Counted from the first letter of the stretch, positions 29,167-39,131 are shown. The stretch: 64,000 nt of DNA from Gymnodinialimonas sp. 202GB13-11 (GCF_040932485.1 NZ_JBFRBH010000001.1:1426001-1490000), one strand, 5' to 3'. Translations and numbers: made by a program. The notes: generated by a model from the sequence alone, not told the origin.

Positions 29167-29184
29167 CTGAACCGGACGGTTCAG
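29167..29184. promoter_or_regulatory. Operator-like palindrome CTGAACC-GGAC-GGTTCAG
   Basis: Perfect 7-bp arms around GGAC, 90 nt before the membrane-fusion gene. The TGAACC-N4-GGTTCA core is the kind of site bound by TetR-family regulators of RND pumps. A weak promoter (TTGTAG, 17-nt spacer, TAATCT at about 29162-29167) would overlap it. No TetR gene is adjacent. Confidence 0.55.
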
Positions 29185-29274
29185 CGTAACTCGTCAACAC
29201 GGGATGATGCCAGGCCATGCGAACGGGCTGGCGTTCCAACGCCGGGGGGCGTTTGGACAAGAAAGGTCGAAGGC

Positions 29275-30618
29275 ATGAAGCTGTTTCCAATCCTGACCGC
29301 GGCGCTCGTCTGCGTTGCGCTCTACTTTGTCGTACTCGACCGGGAGAGCCTGACCGACTTCGCGGCCGGCTTTGTGCCTGAGCCGCAAAATGCCCCTGAG
29401 GAAATGGCCGACGATGAGACGGCCGACGCCCTAGCCGAAGAGGCAGAGGCTACGTCCGATGATGGCCGAATGCACGTCGTTGTGCGCCGATCAGAGGCAC
29501 AAGTGACTGAAAACGCAGTATTGATGCGCGGTCGCACCGAAGCGATCCGGCTGGTTGATGTCGCATCCGAGACATCAGGGCGCATCATTTCCGCCCCTAT
29601 TCGGGCCGGTGCCTTCGTCGAAGAAGGTCAGGTTATGTGCGAAATCGACCCCGGCACATCGCAAACCGCCTTGGAGGAGGCTCAAGCACGTCTAGCCGAA
29701 GCGCAAGCGCGCGTTCCCGAGGCGGAAGCCCGCTTGCCCGAGGCGCAGGCCCGCCTTCCTGAGGCCCGCGCGATGCTGGCACAGGCTCAGGCGCAACTCG
29801 CCTCGGCTCAGATCGATGGCAATGCAGCATCGCGGTTGAGCGAGTCGGGTTTCGGCTCTGAGACACGTGCGGCGTCGGCTGCTGCTGGAGTTGCAGCGGC
29901 TGAGGCTGGCGTGCAAAGCGCCGAGGCCGGTGTCGAAGCAGCCGATGCAGGCGTACAATCGGCACGGGCTGGCATCCAGTCCGCACTCGCCGGTGTCAGA
30001 GCGGCAGAGGCTGCCGTGACGCGCGCGGAAGACGCGATTGCTGACCTGACGATCTACGCCCCCTTCTCGGGCCTGCTGGAGTCGGACACGGCAGAGCTGG
30101 GAACGCTGATGCAGCCGGGCGCCATTTGCGCGACGATCATTCAACTGGATCCAATCAAGCTAGTTGGCTTTGTGCCGGAGGCGCAGGTGGATCGCGTCAC
30201 ACTCGGTGCAAGGGCCGGGGCGGATCTGTCCTCTGGTCAGCGCGTCGAAGGAGAAGTCACGTTCGTCAGCCGGTCCGCCGACGACAGCACGCGCACCTTC
30301 CGGGTCGAAATCACCGTTGAGAACCCGGAGCTTCTGATCCGGGACGGCCAGACAGCAGACATTCTGGTGCAGACCGAAGGCATTCCCGCGCACCTCCTGC
30401 CCTCCTCCGCCTTGACGCTGGACGATGATGGCCGCCTCGGCGTCCGCACGGTTGTGGACGGCGTCGTGGAGTTTGTCGAGGTCCAGATGATCCGCGACAC
30501 ACCGCGCGGTGTTCTCCTGACTGGCCTGCCCGAGGTGGCGGATGTGATCACCGTGGGACAGGAGTTCGTGACCGCCGGTGTCGAAGTCCGCACCACGTTT
30601 GAGGAGCTGACGCAATGA
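29275..30618 (+). CDS. RND efflux periplasmic adaptor (membrane fusion protein)
   Basis: Adaptor subunit of a tripartite RND pump. The 447-residue protein has an N-terminal membrane segment (3-20), an acidic linker, a lipoyl-like half motif (residues about 95-125), a coiled-coil hairpin (about 131-256), the second lipoyl half, and a beta-barrel domain. The hairpin arms are near-perfect heptads: repeats of the EAQARLP type in the first arm (131-180) and AEAGVQS type in the second (197-256). It overlaps the permease start by 4 nt. No outer-membrane TolC-like gene is adjacent. Confidence 0.92.
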   Translation: MKLFPILTAALVCVALYFVVLDRESLTDFAAGFVPEPQNAPEEMADDETADALAEEAEATSDDGRMHVVVRRSEAQVTENAVLMRGRTEAIRLVDVASETSGRIISAPIRAGAFVEEGQVMCEIDPGTSQTALEEAQARLAEAQARVPEAEARLPEAQARLPEARAMLAQAQAQLASAQIDGNAASRLSESGFGSETRAASAAAGVAAAEAGVQSAEAGVEAADAGVQSARAGIQSALAGVRAAEAAVTRAEDAIADLTIYAPFSGLLESDTAELGTLMQPGAICATIIQLDPIKLVGFVPEAQVDRVTLGARAGADLSSGQRVEGEVTFVSRSADDSTRTFRVEITVENPELLIRDGQTADILVQTEGIPAHLLPSSALTLDDDGRLGVRTVVDGVVEFVEVQMIRDTPRGVLLTGLPEVADVITVGQEFVTAGVEVRTTFEELTQ

Positions 30619-33600
30619 CCGGCATCATCGACTGGGCCGCCAGCCGCGCCCGCATGGTCATCGCCTTCGTCCTGCTGTCGCTGACGGCGGGCGCTGCGGC
30701 CTATATCGGTCTGCCCAAGGAAGGTGAGCCCGATATCGACATTCCCGGCCTGTTCGTCTCGGTCCCCTTCCCCGGCATTTCGGCCACGGACAGCGAACGC
30801 CTGCTGATCCGCCCCATGGAGGCAGAGTTCCAGGACCTCGACGGGCTACTCAGTATCAACTCGACCGCTGGCGAAAGCTATGCCGGTGTGTTCCTTGAAT
30901 TCGAATTCGGTTGGGACAAGGGCGAGACAATCGCCGATGTCCGCGATGCCATGGGACGCGCGGAAGTGCAGTTCCCTGAGGGCGCGGAAAGCTATTCGAT
31001 CAACGAAATCAACTTCTCCGAATTCCCGATCATCATCGTGGCGCTATCCGGTGATGCCCCTGAACGCACGCTGATCCGCCTTGCAAATGAAATGCAGGCC
31101 GAGCTTGAGACGCTTTCCCCTGTTCTGGAAGCAGGGCTGGCCGGTACACGCGATGAGATGCTGGAGGTTATCCTCGATCCGCTTGCGCTGGAGGCTTACA
31201 ACGTCACCGCCGCCGATTTGATCAACGCTGTGGTCAACAACAACCAGCTGATCGCTGCCGGTGAAGTTGAAACGGCGGGCGGCGCGATTTCCATCACGAT
31301 CCCGTCGAGCTTTGACAACGCACAGGACGTCTACAACCTTGCCGTGACAGTGAATGGCGACCGCGTTGTGACCCTTGGGGAACTCGCTGAAATCCGCCTG
31401 ACCTACCAAGACGAGACCGGCACCGCACGCTTCAACGGTGAGACGACGGTGGCGCTTCAAGTCGTCAAACGGCAGGGTTTCAACATCATCGACACGGTTG
31501 AATTGATCCGCGCCGAAGTGGAGCGGGTTCAGGAAAGCTGGCCCGAGGAACTACGCGCCTCCGTCACTGTTGAGACAACGCTCGACCAATCCGTGCAGGT
31601 GGACTCCATGGTCCGCCAACTTGAAGGTTCCGTCCTGACGGCCATCGCGCTTGTGATGATCGTCGTTCTGGCCGCCCTTGGCACACGCTCCGCCCTTTTG
31701 GTGGGCTTCGCCATCCCAACATCGTTCCTTCTGTGCTTCATCCTTCTGGGTGTGATGGGCATCACCATCTCAAACATCGTGATGTTCGGCCTGATCCTCG
31801 CGGTGGGTATGCTGGTGGACGGCGCGATTGTCGTCGTTGAATACGCCGATCGCCGCCTGAAAGAAGGCGCGCGGCCGATGCAGGCCTATGCCGACGCCGC
31901 CAAACGGATGTTCTGGCCAATCGTCTCGTCGACCGCGACAACGCTTTGTGCCTTCTTGCCGATGTTGTTCTGGCCCGGTGTGCCTGGCGAATTCATGGGC
32001 ATGTTGCCTGTGACACTGATCTTCGTTCTGTCGGCATCGCTAATCGTGGCGCTAATCTACTTGCCTGTTCTGGGCGGTGTGGCTGCGCGGTTCAGCCGGG
32101 TGATCGACAATGCGGCGGCGGTCGTGAAGGGATTGATCCCTTGGTATCTCGCGCGCCTCGCCCTGACGATCGGCGCAGGTTACCTGATGTTCAGGGCGGC
32201 GCTGAACGTCGTGCAGCCCGGTGTGTTGCTGCCGATGCCCGCCGACATGTCGCCAGTGATGCAAATGGCGCTCGGCGGCATCGTATTTGTCGTGACTTGC
32301 GTGATCATGTCCGTTCTGATCGCGACCGTGCAATTCGCACGCCGCGAAAAGGCCGTGCAGTCTGGCTACAAACGCTCGCCCTTCGGGTGGTTCGTTCATT
32401 TCCTGACGGGCAACCCGTTGATGCCAGTTGTCTCAGTAGTGGCCGTGCTTGGCTTTGTCGGGTTCACGTTCAGCTACTTCGGTGAGAACAGCAACGGCGT
32501 GGAATTCTTCGTGGCGACCGAGCCCGAGAATGCCATCGTCTATGTCCGTGCGCGTGGCAATCTCAGCGTGCAGGAACAAGACGCGTTGGTCTCACAGGTC
32601 GAGGACATTGTGCTTGAAACCGATGGTGTGCGGGACGTGTTCGCCTTTGCAGGCTCCGGTGGGTTGAACAACAACACTGGCGGCGCGGCGGCCCCGTCCG
32701 ACACAATCGGGCAGGTCCAGATCGACCTTGAGCCATGGGGCGAACGCGCTGACGGCGACATGATCCTTGATGCGCTGCAAGCACGCCTAGACCAGATCCC
32801 CGGCATCCAGACTGAGATCTTCTCGGCCTCCACTGGCCCGGCGGAAGGCAAGCCTATCAGCCTGCGCCTTGCGGGCGATAATTGGGAAGAGCTTCAGGAA
32901 GCCACCCGGATCGTGCGGGAGTATTACGCCAGCCTCGATGGCCTGACACTGATCGAAGATACGCTCCCCCTGCCCGGCATCGACTGGCAGATCAACGTCG
33001 ATGTTGAAGCCGCTGGCCGCTACGGCGCTGACGTGGCGACCGTGGGTGCAATGGTGCAGCTTGTGACGCGCGGTATCCTGCTCGACACGATGCGCGTGCC
33101 AACCTCGGATGAGGAAATCGACATCCGCGTCCGTTTCCCGGAAGAGGCGCGCGTGCTGTCCACACTCGATAGCCTCCGGGTGCGCACCCGCGACGGTCTT
33201 GTGCCGCTGTCCAACTTCGTCTCGTGGGAGCCGACGCCCCAATTGGCCACCATCGAACGCTACAACCAGCAGCGCTTTTTCATGGTGAAGGCGGATGTCT
33301 ATTCCGGGTTGGAACGAGTCGACGATGCGGACGGGAACATCATCGCCCTGATCCGCGATGTGGCCGAGATCGCCACAGGCGACACGACAGCGGATTTTGA
33401 ACATCAGGAGGTCGGCTATCAGCTCTATGCGAATTACTCCGACCTCGATGTGTCCGAGATCGCGGATGGCGTGATTGCGGGTGATTTACCAACCACCCCA
33501 GTCACGGCTAACGAACGGATCGAGCGCATCACCGAATGGCTTGAGACGCAGGATGTTTTGCCGGCCTCAGTCAGTTGGGAATGGGCAGGCGACCAGGAAG

Positions 33601-34454
33601 ATCAGGCGGAAAGCCAGGCCTTCCTGAGTTCGGCCTTCGCTGCAGCCCTTGGCTTGATGTTCATCATCCTGCTGGCGCAATTCAACTCCGTCTACAATGC
33701 GATCCTCGTGCTGCTGGCCGTTGTCCTGTCCACCACGGGCGTGTTGTGGGGCATGATCGTGATGGATCAGACCTTCTCAATCATCATGACCGGAACGGGC
33801 ATCGTGGCGCTGGCGGGGATCGTGGTGAACAACAACATTGTTCTGATCGACACCTATCAGGAATACAGTCGCTACATGCCTCGGCTTGAGGCGATTGTCC
33901 GCACGGTCGAGGCGCGTATTCGTCCGGTTCTGTTGACCACCATCACAACCATGGCCGGTCTGGCACCGATGATGTACGGCATCAGCCTGGATTTCGGCAG
34001 TGGTGGCTATACGATCGACAGCCCCACGGCGCTTTGGTGGAAACAGCTGGCGACGGCAGTGGTCTTCGGCCTTGGCATCGCAACCTTCCTGACGCTTTTG
34101 TTCACGCCGTCGCTTCTGGCACTTCGCATCTGGTTCTGGACGATCCTGTCCTGGGGTGCGCGAGGTCTTGCGCGGGTAGGTGCAAACAGCATGAGCCAGC
34201 GGGCGCAGGATTGGGCGTTGCAACGACAGGCTCGCCGCGCGCAGAACCCGGTCATCTTCTGGGACGAAGACCCGCGCGAAGATGAGGTGGCGGCTCTGGA
34301 AGTGCCGGAAGAGGATCTGACGTTGAACGAGATGGCAACGGAAGATCCGATCCCACCTGCGCCGGAGGATCTGCCGCCCGAGGCTGATCCATTCGAGGAT
34401 ACGGAACTCGACAACGACATCCCGCCGCAACCGCCCCTGCGCGCCGCGGAGTGA
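30615..34454 (+). CDS. RND efflux permease, enlarged
   Basis: Proton-driven RND transporter of 1279 residues, about 240 longer than typical HAE1 permeases. The first half shows FVSVPFPGISATDSER and conserved TM4-type MLVDGAIVVVEYADRRLKEG with the acidic/basic proton relay; the second half has GIVALAGIVVNNNIVLID. Two differences explain the length: an extra region with two hydrophobic helices between TM6 and TM7 (residues about 495-590), and an acidic C-terminal tail (about 1185-1279, rich in Glu, Asp and Pro). Substrate is unknown. Confidence 0.93.
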   Translation: MTGIIDWAASRARMVIAFVLLSLTAGAAAYIGLPKEGEPDIDIPGLFVSVPFPGISATDSERLLIRPMEAEFQDLDGLLSINSTAGESYAGVFLEFEFGWDKGETIADVRDAMGRAEVQFPEGAESYSINEINFSEFPIIIVALSGDAPERTLIRLANEMQAELETLSPVLEAGLAGTRDEMLEVILDPLALEAYNVTAADLINAVVNNNQLIAAGEVETAGGAISITIPSSFDNAQDVYNLAVTVNGDRVVTLGELAEIRLTYQDETGTARFNGETTVALQVVKRQGFNIIDTVELIRAEVERVQESWPEELRASVTVETTLDQSVQVDSMVRQLEGSVLTAIALVMIVVLAALGTRSALLVGFAIPTSFLLCFILLGVMGITISNIVMFGLILAVGMLVDGAIVVVEYADRRLKEGARPMQAYADAAKRMFWPIVSSTATTLCAFLPMLFWPGVPGEFMGMLPVTLIFVLSASLIVALIYLPVLGGVAARFSRVIDNAAAVVKGLIPWYLARLALTIGAGYLMFRAALNVVQPGVLLPMPADMSPVMQMALGGIVFVVTCVIMSVLIATVQFARREKAVQSGYKRSPFGWFVHFLTGNPLMPVVSVVAVLGFVGFTFSYFGENSNGVEFFVATEPENAIVYVRARGNLSVQEQDALVSQVEDIVLETDGVRDVFAFAGSGGLNNNTGGAAAPSDTIGQVQIDLEPWGERADGDMILDALQARLDQIPGIQTEIFSASTGPAEGKPISLRLAGDNWEELQEATRIVREYYASLDGLTLIEDTLPLPGIDWQINVDVEAAGRYGADVATVGAMVQLVTRGILLDTMRVPTSDEEIDIRVRFPEEARVLSTLDSLRVRTRDGLVPLSNFVSWEPTPQLATIERYNQQRFFMVKADVYSGLERVDDADGNIIALIRDVAEIATGDTTADFEHQEVGYQLYANYSDLDVSEIADGVIAGDLPTTPVTANERIERITEWLETQDVLPASVSWEWAGDQEDQAESQAFLSSAFAAALGLMFIILLAQFNSVYNAILVLLAVVLSTTGVLWGMIVMDQTFSIIMTGTGIVALAGIVVNNNIVLIDTYQEYSRYMPRLEAIVRTVEARIRPVLLTTITTMAGLAPMMYGISLDFGSGGYTIDSPTALWWKQLATAVVFGLGIATFLTLLFTPSLLALRIWFWTILSWGARGLARVGANSMSQRAQDWALQRQARRAQNPVIFWDEDPREDEVAALEVPEEDLTLNEMATEDPIPPAPEDLPPEADPFEDTELDNDIPPQPPLRAAE

Positions 34455-34464
34455 TCCTTCCTTA

Positions 34465-34496
34465 GGGTCGGGCACGTTGCAGGACGTGTCCGACCC
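34465..34496 (+). terminator. Strong hairpin after the RND operon
   Basis: GGGTCGGGCACGT and ACGTGTCCGACCC make a 13-bp stem with one G-U pair around TGCAGG, 10 nt after the permease stop. There is no U-run, so it may be a stability or weak termination element. Confidence 0.55.
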
Positions 34497-34631
34497 GGCT
34501 TGATGCGCTGGCCCAATGGCGGATCATCGGGTGATACAAAAAGTCTAAGAAGCGTAAACGAAAATCCGTTTATGCCATTAAATCAATATCTTAAACTCTA
34601 AGTGCAACTATGCATATTCCGCTTTCGGGCG

Positions 34632-36500
34632 TCAGGCGGCCTCGTCTTCGTTCGCCTGCCGATGCCAAAGCTGCGCATAGCGTCCATCCTGCTCTAGCAA
34701 CGCATCGTGCGTGCCTTCTTCAACCACCTCGCCCTTCTCAAGCACAACGATCCGGTCCGCATCCACGATGGTGGACAGACGGTGAGCAATGGTGAGAACT
34801 GTCCGCCCCTCACCCATCGCCTTCAACTCGGCCTGAATCTCCATCTCCGTATCCGTATCAAGCGCAGACGTCGCCTCATCCAGAACAAGGATCGGCGGAT
34901 CTTTCAGAAGGGTCCGCGCAATACCCACACGCTGTTTTTCACCGCCCGACAATTTCAAGCCCCGCTCACCAACGGCTGTCTCGTAGCCCTCCGGTAGTGA
35001 CAGGATGAAATCATGCACCTGTGCAGCTTTCGCCGCCGCCTCAACCTCATCCCGGCTCGCGCCATCGCGGCCATAAGCGATGTTGTAGAAAATGGTGTCG
35101 TTGAACAGCACCGTATCCTGCGGAACCACACCAATCCGCGCGTGTAGGCTTTCCTGCGTCACATCCCGCAGGTCCTGTCCGTCGATGGTGATCCGCCCGT
35201 CGCCGACATCGTAGAACCGGAACATGAGCCGCCCGATGGTGGATTTGCCTGACCCGGAAGAGCCGACAACGGCAACAGTCTGCCCGGCTGGGATGTCGAT
35301 ATCGACGCCTTTAAGGATCGGGCGCGACGGCTCATAGCCAAAAACAACGTTTTCCAGGCGCACATTGCCGCCCTCGACCTGCAGAGGCTTGGCGTCTGGG
35401 GCATCACGCACTTCTTGCGGCTGTTCCAGCAGATCAAACATCTCACCCATATCCACAAGCGCCTGCCGGATTTCGCGGTAGACCGTGCCAAGAAAATTCA
35501 GCGGCATGGTGATCTGGATCATGTAGGCGTTGACCATGACGAAATCGCCAACGGTCAGATCGCCCGATTGCACGCCCATGGCCGCCATGACCATAACTGC
35601 AACCAGACCGCCGGTGATAATGAGGGATTGCCCGAAGTTGAGCGCCGCCAAGGAATAGGAAGTTTTGAGCGCCGCCGCCTCATACCCCTCCATCGAGGCA
35701 TCGTAACGGCGCGCCTCGCGGGTCTCAGCGCCAAAGTACTTGACCGTCTCGAAGTTCAGCAAACTGTCGACGGCTTTCTGGTTCGCATCAGTGTCCTGAT
35801 CGTTCATCTCCTTGCGGATACGAACGCGCCATTCCGTGACCTTGAAGGTGAACCAGACGTAAGCCGCAATCGTGACGGCGAGCACGAACAGGTAGTTGAT
35901 GTCGAAGACTACGGCCAGGATGATCCCGGTGAGCGCGAGCTCAAGGATCAGCGGACCGATGGAAAACAGCAGGAAGCGCAGAAGGAATTCAACACCTTTC
36001 ACCCCGCGCTCGATGATGCGGCTGAGGCCACCCGTCTTGCGCGTGATGTGGTAGCGAAGGGACAGCGCGTGGATGTGCTGGAACGTCTCCAATGCCAGCT
36101 GTCGCAGCGCCCGCTGTGCGACACGGGCGAACACGGCATCGCGGAGCTGCTGGAAGCCCACGTTCATGACGCGGGTCAGGCCGTAGACGACAGTGATTGC
36201 GACGGCCCCTGCCCCAAACATCCAAGCGGGCGACGTCCCTTCCCCTGACAGGATATTCACGGCTTCACGGTAGAAAAACGGTGTGGTGACGGCGATCACT
36301 TTGGCCAAGGCCAGCATGCCCAAGGCGATCACAACGCGCTGCTTTACCCATGGTTTGTCGTCGGGCCAAAGGTAAGGCGCGACTTTGCGGATCGTGCGCC
36401 AGCCAGAGCGACGCTCGGCCACCTCCTGCGCTTCAATGGGATCGGGTGTGTTGCTAGGCGCGGGGCCGCTTTGCCCCTGCGCACTTGTGTCGGCTGGCAT
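34632..36500 (-). CDS. Atm1-type ABC exporter (permease-ATPase fusion)
   Basis: Half-size ABC transporter of 622 residues in the Atm1/HMT1 family, which exports glutathione-linked or sulfur species and heavy-metal conjugates. Six membrane helices span about 50-330; the ATPase domain has Walker A GSSGSGKST, signature LSGGEKQR and Walker B ILVLDEATSAL. The motif set and N-terminus (KVAPYLWPDDKPWVKQRV) match alphaproteobacterial Atm1. It functions as a homodimer. The LysM gene lies upstream on the other side and transcribes toward it from 36571-37908. Confidence 0.9.
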   Translation of the reverse strand: MPADTSAQGQSGPAPSNTPDPIEAQEVAERRSGWRTIRKVAPYLWPDDKPWVKQRVVIALGMLALAKVIAVTTPFFYREAVNILSGEGTSPAWMFGAGAVAITVVYGLTRVMNVGFQQLRDAVFARVAQRALRQLALETFQHIHALSLRYHITRKTGGLSRIIERGVKGVEFLLRFLLFSIGPLILELALTGIILAVVFDINYLFVLAVTIAAYVWFTFKVTEWRVRIRKEMNDQDTDANQKAVDSLLNFETVKYFGAETREARRYDASMEGYEAAALKTSYSLAALNFGQSLIITGGLVAVMVMAAMGVQSGDLTVGDFVMVNAYMIQITMPLNFLGTVYREIRQALVDMGEMFDLLEQPQEVRDAPDAKPLQVEGGNVRLENVVFGYEPSRPILKGVDIDIPAGQTVAVVGSSGSGKSTIGRLMFRFYDVGDGRITIDGQDLRDVTQESLHARIGVVPQDTVLFNDTIFYNIAYGRDGASRDEVEAAAKAAQVHDFILSLPEGYETAVGERGLKLSGGEKQRVGIARTLLKDPPILVLDEATSALDTDTEMEIQAELKAMGEGRTVLTIAHRLSTIVDADRIVVLEKGEVVEEGTHDALLEQDGRYAQLWHRQANEDEAA

Positions 36501-36570
36501 GCAGGCTCGCCCCTTTATTCGTCAGGTGCATAACCTAGGGTGTCGCCCCGGGGACTACCAGTGCTGCCGC

Positions 36571-37908
36571 TCAGTTCCGTGCTGTGTCGTCGCCCATTTC
36601 CGGCATGCGGAAAATCTGGCCCGGAAAGATCCAGTTCGGATCGCGGATCTGATCGCGGTTTTCCTCAAAGATCTGAACGTAGAGGATGCCATCGCCGAAG
36701 TTGTTTTCGGCCATGCCCCACAGGGTAAAGCCGGGCTGCACCGTGATCACGTCGATGCCCTGTGCTGCGGCCTGCGCGGGTGCCTCGGCCACACGCTCCG
36801 GATCTTCGCGCAGGAATGGCGTTGTGACCTGGCTTTCGACGGTGCCATCTTCGGCCAGTTCCGCCACCACCAAATCGTACGTGCCCGGGTCGACATCGGG
36901 CAGTTGCAACGACCACGCGCCATTGGCCCCGACCTCGCCCAATTGGATTGGCTGGTTGTTGAGGTAGACCTGAATATCTGCCGTCGCAGGACCACGCCCG
37001 GCCAGAATAACTGCTCCACTTGCGTCGTATGAAATTGCGTCCAGTTGCACCTCGGTCTGCACAGCCGGTGTACCCGGGCCCTGCGCAATGCGCAGACCGT
37101 CCGGCCCGGCGATCAGCACCGCCGGGGGTTGGCTTGGCTCAGCTGTGGCAAGGTTCGGTGCGGCGGCGATGGGGCCGGTGGAACCGGCGGTCGCTTCAAT
37201 GGCGGCTGGCGGACCTAGAGAAGGTGCAGCGGCAACGGTCTCGGGTTGCGGCGCTGCCGGGCCTTCTGCAAGAGTTTCGGGGTCAACATCTGGCGCGGCT
37301 TCAGGTGAGGCAGCTTCTGAATCGGCCGTTTGATCACCTTCATCGACGATAGGCTCAGCTATTTCCTGCTCAACCGTTTCGCCCTCCGCAGCGGTTGGGA
37401 GGTCGTCCGGCGAAGGATCGACGCTCGCCAGAGCAAATGGCGCGACAAGAACAGACTCCGGGCCGGGCAAAGCTGGCACGCCTTCGGGGCGACCCTCGGC
37501 TGAAATCATGCGCGGGGCGTCTGAGGGCTCTAGCGTCAGGAAGGCCACAAAATCGCCTGCGCCGTCCGCCTCAACCAGTGCGACTTCTGAGCCATCGAGC
37601 AGAATGGCAACCGGCCAACCCGGCTCTGTCTGGCCCGCGATCAGCGTGCTTCCGTTAGGCTCGACGCGGACCACATCCAGCAGCGGCGCGCCAATCGCTG
37701 GCTCCTCTGCCAGGTCAGGTTGCACGGGTGCTTCCGGGGTTGCGGGGGAGAGCTCGACACTTTCGAGGATCGGAGCAACTGGCGTTTCGGGATCGGCGTC
37801 CGACGTCAAAACCGAGTAGCCAACAGCGCTGGCAACCAACAGCACGGCCCCACCGGCGGCCGCGCCGACAACTCCGGAACTTGAACCAAACATTGCCGCG
37901 ATCTTCAT
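36571..37908 (-). CDS. LysM-domain protein with disordered Pro/Ala-rich region
   Basis: Likely envelope protein of 445 residues. It has one hydrophobic segment near the N-terminus (about 12-33), then a long Ala/Pro/Glu-rich low-complexity stretch, a central domain (about 240-370), and a C-terminal LysM domain (ITVQPGFTLWGMAENNF to IFPGQIFRMPEM), which binds peptidoglycan. ATG 37908 (MKIAAMFGSSS) starts the anchor. The family is common in Rhodobacterales; a specific function is not known. Confidence 0.8.
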   Translation of the reverse strand: MKIAAMFGSSSGVVGAAAGGAVLLVASAVGYSVLTSDADPETPVAPILESVELSPATPEAPVQPDLAEEPAIGAPLLDVVRVEPNGSTLIAGQTEPGWPVAILLDGSEVALVEADGAGDFVAFLTLEPSDAPRMISAEGRPEGVPALPGPESVLVAPFALASVDPSPDDLPTAAEGETVEQEIAEPIVDEGDQTADSEAASPEAAPDVDPETLAEGPAAPQPETVAAAPSLGPPAAIEATAGSTGPIAAAPNLATAEPSQPPAVLIAGPDGLRIAQGPGTPAVQTEVQLDAISYDASGAVILAGRGPATADIQVYLNNQPIQLGEVGANGAWSLQLPDVDPGTYDLVVAELAEDGTVESQVTTPFLREDPERVAEAPAQAAAQGIDVITVQPGFTLWGMAENNFGDGILYVQIFEENRDQIRDPNWIFPGQIFRMPEMGDDTARN

Positions 37909-38031
37909 GGACGACCCCGCCGCATGATATTCCCCTCGGAACGCTCCACGGCCGCTTCGCCATGACGGCTTGAGCGGCCCGCACATCCTCCCTATCAGGG
38001 GGGAAAGGAATCCAAAACACAAGGTATAGTG

Positions 38032-38571
38032 ATGTCCACCTTCTCATTGTGTGTCTATTGTGGCGCGCGACCCGGTTCCAACCCGTCATATATGGCTGCA
38101 GCAACAGAGCTGGGGCAGGCCATTGCACAGGCGAATATGCGTCTGGTCTATGGCGCCGGAGATGTCGGGATCATGGGCGCGGTTGCGCGCGCCGCACAGA
38201 CAGGTGGAGCCGAAACCTTTGGCGTGATCCCTACTCATCTGATGGACATGGAAGTGGGCAAGACAGACCTGTCAACTTTCGTCGTCACCGAGACGATGCA
38301 TGAGCGCAAGAAGGTGATGTTCATGAATGCCGATGCGGTGGTTGTTCTTCCGGGGGGCGCGGGGTCGCTGGATGAGTTTTTCGAAGCTCTGACATGGCGG
38401 CAATTGCGGCTGCATGAAAAGCCGATCTTCCTGCTGAATGTAGACGGCTATTGGGACCCGCTGCGCGCAGTGTTGGATCATGTTGTGCGCGAGGGTTTTG
38501 CGGATCCATCCCTTTTGTCCTTCGTTCAAACCGTAGCAGACGTACCTGACCTGATGGCGAAGCTACAATAA
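38032..38571 (+). CDS. LOG family protein (TIGR00730)
   Basis: Member of the LONELY GUY family, Rossmann-fold proteins some of which hydrolyse cytokinin riboside monophosphates or AMP. The 179-residue product has MGAVARAA and the motif PGGAGSLDEFFE, where the family consensus is PGGxGTxxE; a Ser replaces the Thr. GTG at 38029 and ATG at 38032 are both possible starts; AAGG at 38021 suits the ATG. It is divergent from the LysM gene. Confidence 0.88.
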   Translation: MSTFSLCVYCGARPGSNPSYMAAATELGQAIAQANMRLVYGAGDVGIMGAVARAAQTGGAETFGVIPTHLMDMEVGKTDLSTFVVTETMHERKKVMFMNADAVVVLPGGAGSLDEFFEALTWRQLRLHEKPIFLLNVDGYWDPLRAVLDHVVREGFADPSLLSFVQTVADVPDLMAKLQ

Positions 38572-38626
38572 GGCAGCGCACTGCCCCGCATTTCGACGGC
38601 AAGGCAGTGAGATGAGGGAATAAGCG

Positions 38627-39130
38627 CTAAGCGTCGACAGTCGCGTCTGTGATGCGCGTGGCGATCTCGTCGATCGGGTGATTGGTCAACACCAAGTCGA
38701 TCTCCGCGACCACTTTGCCGGTTACCACCTGGTGAAGCTCTCGCCGCAACTCGCCTAGGATCTTGGGCGCTGCACATAGGATGATGCGGTCAAACCGCCC
38801 GTGATGCGCTTGCTTGTAAAGAATTTCGGCGAGATCGGACGCAAAGCGCTCTTTCTCCAACCAATGCCAATCGGTGTCGTCAACGGCCGAGCGCTGAACT
38901 TGAGGGCCATCGTTAAAGCGACCGGGTTTGTCTGTCCCCTGCGCACGCGTTGGCGGATTGTCCTGCTCTTCTTCACGGAAGACGCTTAGGTTCGGATCAT
39001 CTGCATCTCCGTCATTGCGCAGAAACAAAGCCTTTTCGCCATCGGCCACCAAAACCCAAGTCCCGGTCGTCAAGGGAGATGAGTTACGACGCACGTAGTC
39101 GATTTCAGGATTTTTCAGCGGGTCTGCCAT
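38627..39130 (-). CDS. Host-attachment family protein
   Basis: Matches the host-attachment family (first described as a protein needed for attachment to host cells in Rhizobiaceae), 167 residues. Key features are WVLVADGEKALFLRND at the N-terminus, DGPQVQRSAVDDTDWHWLEKERFA, and ILCAAPKILGELRRELH at the C-terminal half. No signal peptide. It is just 1 nt after the small gene at 39132-39362, so they are likely one transcript. Confidence 0.85.
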   Translation of the reverse strand: MADPLKNPEIDYVRRNSSPLTTGTWVLVADGEKALFLRNDGDADDPNLSVFREEEQDNPPTRAQGTDKPGRFNDGPQVQRSAVDDTDWHWLEKERFASDLAEILYKQAHHGRFDRIILCAAPKILGELRRELHQVVTGKVVAEIDLVLTNHPIDEIATRITDATVDA

Positions 39131-39131
39131 C

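Noticed and set aside
34553-34574. CGTAAACG/CGTTTATG inverted repeat near the Atm1-type gene end
   Set aside because: Imperfect stem, no clear U-run on the minus strand and 58 nt from the stop; not safe to call a terminator.
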